Part shown: one piece after another, positions 62,209 to 64,000 of the stretch
How positions within the stretch are numbered: position 1 is the stretch's first letter
Layout: every line of letters begins with the position of its first letter
Assembly: GCA_030529855.1 (NCBI GenBank)
Contig: JAUMWC010000006.1
Coordinates: forward strand, 1-64,000
Length of the DNA stretch: 64,000 nt
Reading direction: 5' to 3'
DNA from: Gemella sp.
GTDB taxonomy: Bacteria; Bacillota; Bacilli; Staphylococcales; Gemellaceae
The notes under the pieces: generated by a model
What the model saw: the letters and a program-made list of their open reading frames with translations, nothing else
The model's database searches: none
What the model was told of the DNA's origin: nothing
Made by a program: the position numbers and the translations under genes

Positions 62209-62784
62209 CTAGACTCCCATCATTAATTTTAATCCTTCTTTGACATAAGAATCTGTCTTATCAAAGTCAAAGGCAGCTAATTTTTTCTCTATCTTCGCTA
62301 AATCTTTCTTACCATAACCTAATGCTTCTAATGCTAATAAAGCATCTTCTAAATATACATTCGATTTTACAGATGTAGTTTCTTCTGCAATAAAATCAAC
62401 TTTACCTTGCAGGTCAAGAATAATTTGCTGGGCAGATTTTTTCCCAACACCAGGGAATTTAGTCATATAGTTAACATCAGAAGATTCTATAGCTGTAATA
62501 ATCTCATCACTTTTAGCACCTGCCAAAATAGCTAGAGCTGACTTAGGACCTACTCCCTTAACTTTTAATAATAATAAGAACACTTTCTTTTGTTCCTTAC
62601 TTCTGAAACCGTACAAAGTATTAGAATCTTCTCTTACTTGCTGGCTAATATGTACCCTTGCTTTTTCATCTAAACTATATTCATAAGGGTTAGGTACCAC
62701 TATTTCATAACCAATCCCATTGTTATCTACTACTAAATTAGTAGGATTAATTTCTTTTACTATTCCATCAATATATGCGTACAC
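62209..62784 (-). CDS. ruvA: Holliday junction DNA-binding protein RuvA
   Basis: About 191 residues. [14 protein letters not shown] begins the OB domain, [17 protein letters not shown] and [17 protein letters not shown] are the two helix-hairpin-helix motifs, and the C-terminal domain contacts RuvB. The GTG at 62784 follows AGGAG at 7 nt and matches the usual MYAYI start; a longer upstream ATG is not supported. Confidence 0.95.
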   Translation of the reverse strand: MYAYIDGIVKEINPTNLVVDNNGIGYEIVVPNPYEYSLDEKARVHISQQVREDSNTLYGFRSKEQKKVFLLLLKVKGVGPKSALAILAGAKSDEIITAIESSDVNYMTKFPGVGKKSAQQIILDLQGKVDFIAEETTSVKSNVYLEDALLALEALGYGKKDLAKIEKKLAAFDFDKTDSYVKEGLKLMMGV

Positions 62785-62837
62785 TTTATTACTCCTAAAA
62801 TATTTCTTATAAATGATTATATCACATTTCAATAAAA

Positions 62838-62863
62838 AATAAGGAACGATATCGCCCCTTATT
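62838..62863 (-). terminator. Terminator of lspA
   Basis: Stem AATAAGG/CCTTATT with CGATATCG at the tip, then TTTTTTA on the minus strand; it overlaps the stop codon. Confidence 0.75.
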
Positions 62864-63308
62864 CTTCTCTATATGTTTTTATTAATAATATCCCTACTCC
62901 TACACAAATAAAGACATCTGCAAAATTAAAAATAGGAAAATCATAAGCAAATATTTTGAAATCAAAAAAGTCAACAACTTCTCCATTTCTTAGCCTATCT
63001 ATAAAATTACCGATTGCGCCACCTAATATTAAAGAAAATATTAGTTTATCCACAAGTGTAAGACTCGCTCTATATTTTAATAAATAAAATACTATCGCTA
63101 TAAGAATTATCGTTGTAGTTATTATAAAAAATAATCTACTATCTTGTAATATTCCCCAAGCAGCTCCTCTATTTCTATGAGAAGTCAAATAGAAGAAGTC
63201 TTTAACCACTTCTAGTTGCTGACCAAGAACCATATTTTCTACAACAAAATTCTTACTGACCTGATCAATAATTACTAATATTAACGCTAGTATAAATATA
63301 GCTACCAC
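62859..63308 (-). CDS. lspA: Lipoprotein signal peptidase
   Basis: A 149-residue, four-helix aspartic protease (SPase II) that cleaves prolipoproteins. The catalytic Asp pair lies in GNFIDRLRNGEVVDFFDF and FNFADVFICVGVG. It starts 1 nt after nth. Confidence 0.96.
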   Translation of the reverse strand: MVAIFILALILVIIDQVSKNFVVENMVLGQQLEVVKDFFYLTSHRNRGAAWGILQDSRLFFIITTTIILIAIVFYLLKYRASLTLVDKLIFSLILGGAIGNFIDRLRNGEVVDFFDFKIFAYDFPIFNFADVFICVGVGILLIKTYREE

Positions 63309-63309
63309 A

Positions 63310-63963
63310 CTAGACCTCCACTTTACTATGATATTTACAAATATCTTTCAGACCACAAACATGGTCTTTTTTCCCCTTAGCTAGACATTCATATCTACCA
63401 AAATGTATCATTTGATGATGTATCTTAGACCACTTTTCTTTAGGAAAAATTTTCATAAGCTTATGTTCTACTTCTAAAGGAGAATCTTTTTCAAAAGCTA
63501 AACCAAATCTTTTAGCTATTCTTTCAACATGAGTATCAACTGCAATTGCTGGTACACCAAAACCTACAGATAGAACCACATTAGCAGTTTTTCTACCGAC
63601 TCCTGGCAGTTTCATTAAACTTTCTAGACTAGCAGGAACTTCTCCATTAAATTCGTCTATAAGCATCTGGGCCATTTTTTTTACATTTTTAGATTTAGCT
63701 TTGTAAAGACCTAAAGTTTTTATATAAGATTCAATTTCTGATACATCTGCCTCAGCATAATCTGTAACCGTCTTATATCTATCGAATAGACCTACAGTTG
63801 CTCTGTTGACATATTCATCTTTACATTGAGCTGACAATAATACTGCAATTACTAATTCTAATTCATTAGAAAAATTAAGCTCGCAGTCTACATCTGGATA
63901 ATGTTTATCTAAATATTCTTCAAGTAGTCTTATTCTCTCTTTTTTAGTAATCAAGCCAGTCAT
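63310..63963 (-). CDS. nth: Endonuclease III with variant Fe-S ligand
   Basis: A 217-residue base-excision glycosylase/AP lyase. The helix-hairpin-helix LMKLPGVGRKTANVVLSVGF holds the catalytic Lys, and the catalytic Asp is in AIAVDTHVERI. The cluster loop is normally C-x6-C-x2-C-x5-C; here the second Cys is Asp (C-LAKGKK-D-HV-C-GLKDI-C). dnaD overlaps its start, as in Bacillus order. Confidence 0.95.
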   Translation of the reverse strand: MTGLITKKERIRLLEEYLDKHYPDVDCELNFSNELELVIAVLLSAQCKDEYVNRATVGLFDRYKTVTDYAEADVSEIESYIKTLGLYKAKSKNVKKMAQMLIDEFNGEVPASLESLMKLPGVGRKTANVVLSVGFGVPAIAVDTHVERIAKRFGLAFEKDSPLEVEHKLMKIFPKEKWSKIHHQMIHFGRYECLAKGKKDHVCGLKDICKYHSKVEV

Positions 63964-64000
63964 AATTTAGTACATCATCCTCATTATTATCGTCATTACT
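63944..64000 (-). CDS. dnaD: Probable DnaD C-terminus (5' part outside window)
   Basis: Only the last 18 codons are visible: an acidic tail ending VLNYDWLDY and then TAA, overlapping nth by 20 bases. DnaD, a primosome component, precedes nth in Bacillus and many DnaD proteins end in a YNWL-like motif. The call rests on context and this motif. Confidence 0.5.
   Translation of the reverse strand, partial: SNDDNNEDDVLNYDWLDY

Overview
The window is a stretch of AT-rich, low-GC Gram-positive chromosome. I infer a Gemella-type organism (Bacillales, non-sporulating, host-associated). Gene order follows Bacillus subtilis in many places: rpsA-der-gpsA-hup-folE-mtrB, rnjA with rpoY, gmk-rpoZ, mnmG-rsmG, rnpB next to a THUMP methyltransferase, and dnaD-nth. 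No spoIVA lies between gpsA and hup. Several loci look streptococcal instead: adcRCBA, a glutathione reductase, ezrA, and a YSIRK/Rib/MucBP surface adhesin. The genus is an inference from these traits, not a database match.

Nearly all genes are on the minus strand. The exceptions are rqcH, rplK-rplA and adcRCBA. I found no tRNA, rRNA, insertion sequence, prophage or CRISPR array.

Layout, left to right. 1-6042: 5' part of a very large cell-wall adhesin gene (C-terminus beyond the left edge). Its promoter carries a run of nine G residues between -35 and -10, and an (AT)14 tract lies nearby. 6043-9776: MFS transporter, CPBP protease, dusB, folK, folB. 9884-17954: short SSB, nitroreductase, SDR protein, metG, a PfoR-like PTS IIC protein, rsmG and mnmG. 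18114-21725: flavodoxin, an rlmL-like methyltransferase with an Rrf2-type regulator, RNase P RNA, rpoZ, gmk. 21858-30046: rqcH, gor, topB, rny and the L11/L1 ribosomal protein operon. 30129-37455: msrB, acpP, plsX, recG, rnjA, rpoY, type II NADH dehydrogenase and a HesB-like protein. 37571-41159: the zinc-uptake operon adcRCBA behind two abutting AdcR operators. 41202-48182: ezrA, truA, glgP-malQ, crcB. 48236-55217: groESL, a TRAP/MtrB-like protein, folE, hup, gpsA, der, rpsA. 55393-58913: trmD and rimM behind an unusual phnC plus fused phnE transporter. 59038-64000: ptsHI, ruvAB, lspA, nth and the last codons of a probable dnaD.

Most of the content is housekeeping: translation, RNA decay, cell division, lipid and folate synthesis, DNA repair, PTS and maltodextrin use. 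The parts most worth a second look are the probable phase-variable promoter of the adhesin, the TRAP-like protein with altered ligand positions, the AdcA homologue without a lipobox cysteine, an endonuclease III with Asp in place of one Fe-S cysteine, and several palindromic operators laid over promoters. Most intergenic gaps end in clear intrinsic hairpin terminators. The only gap above about 300 bases is 20353-20891, which holds rnpB.
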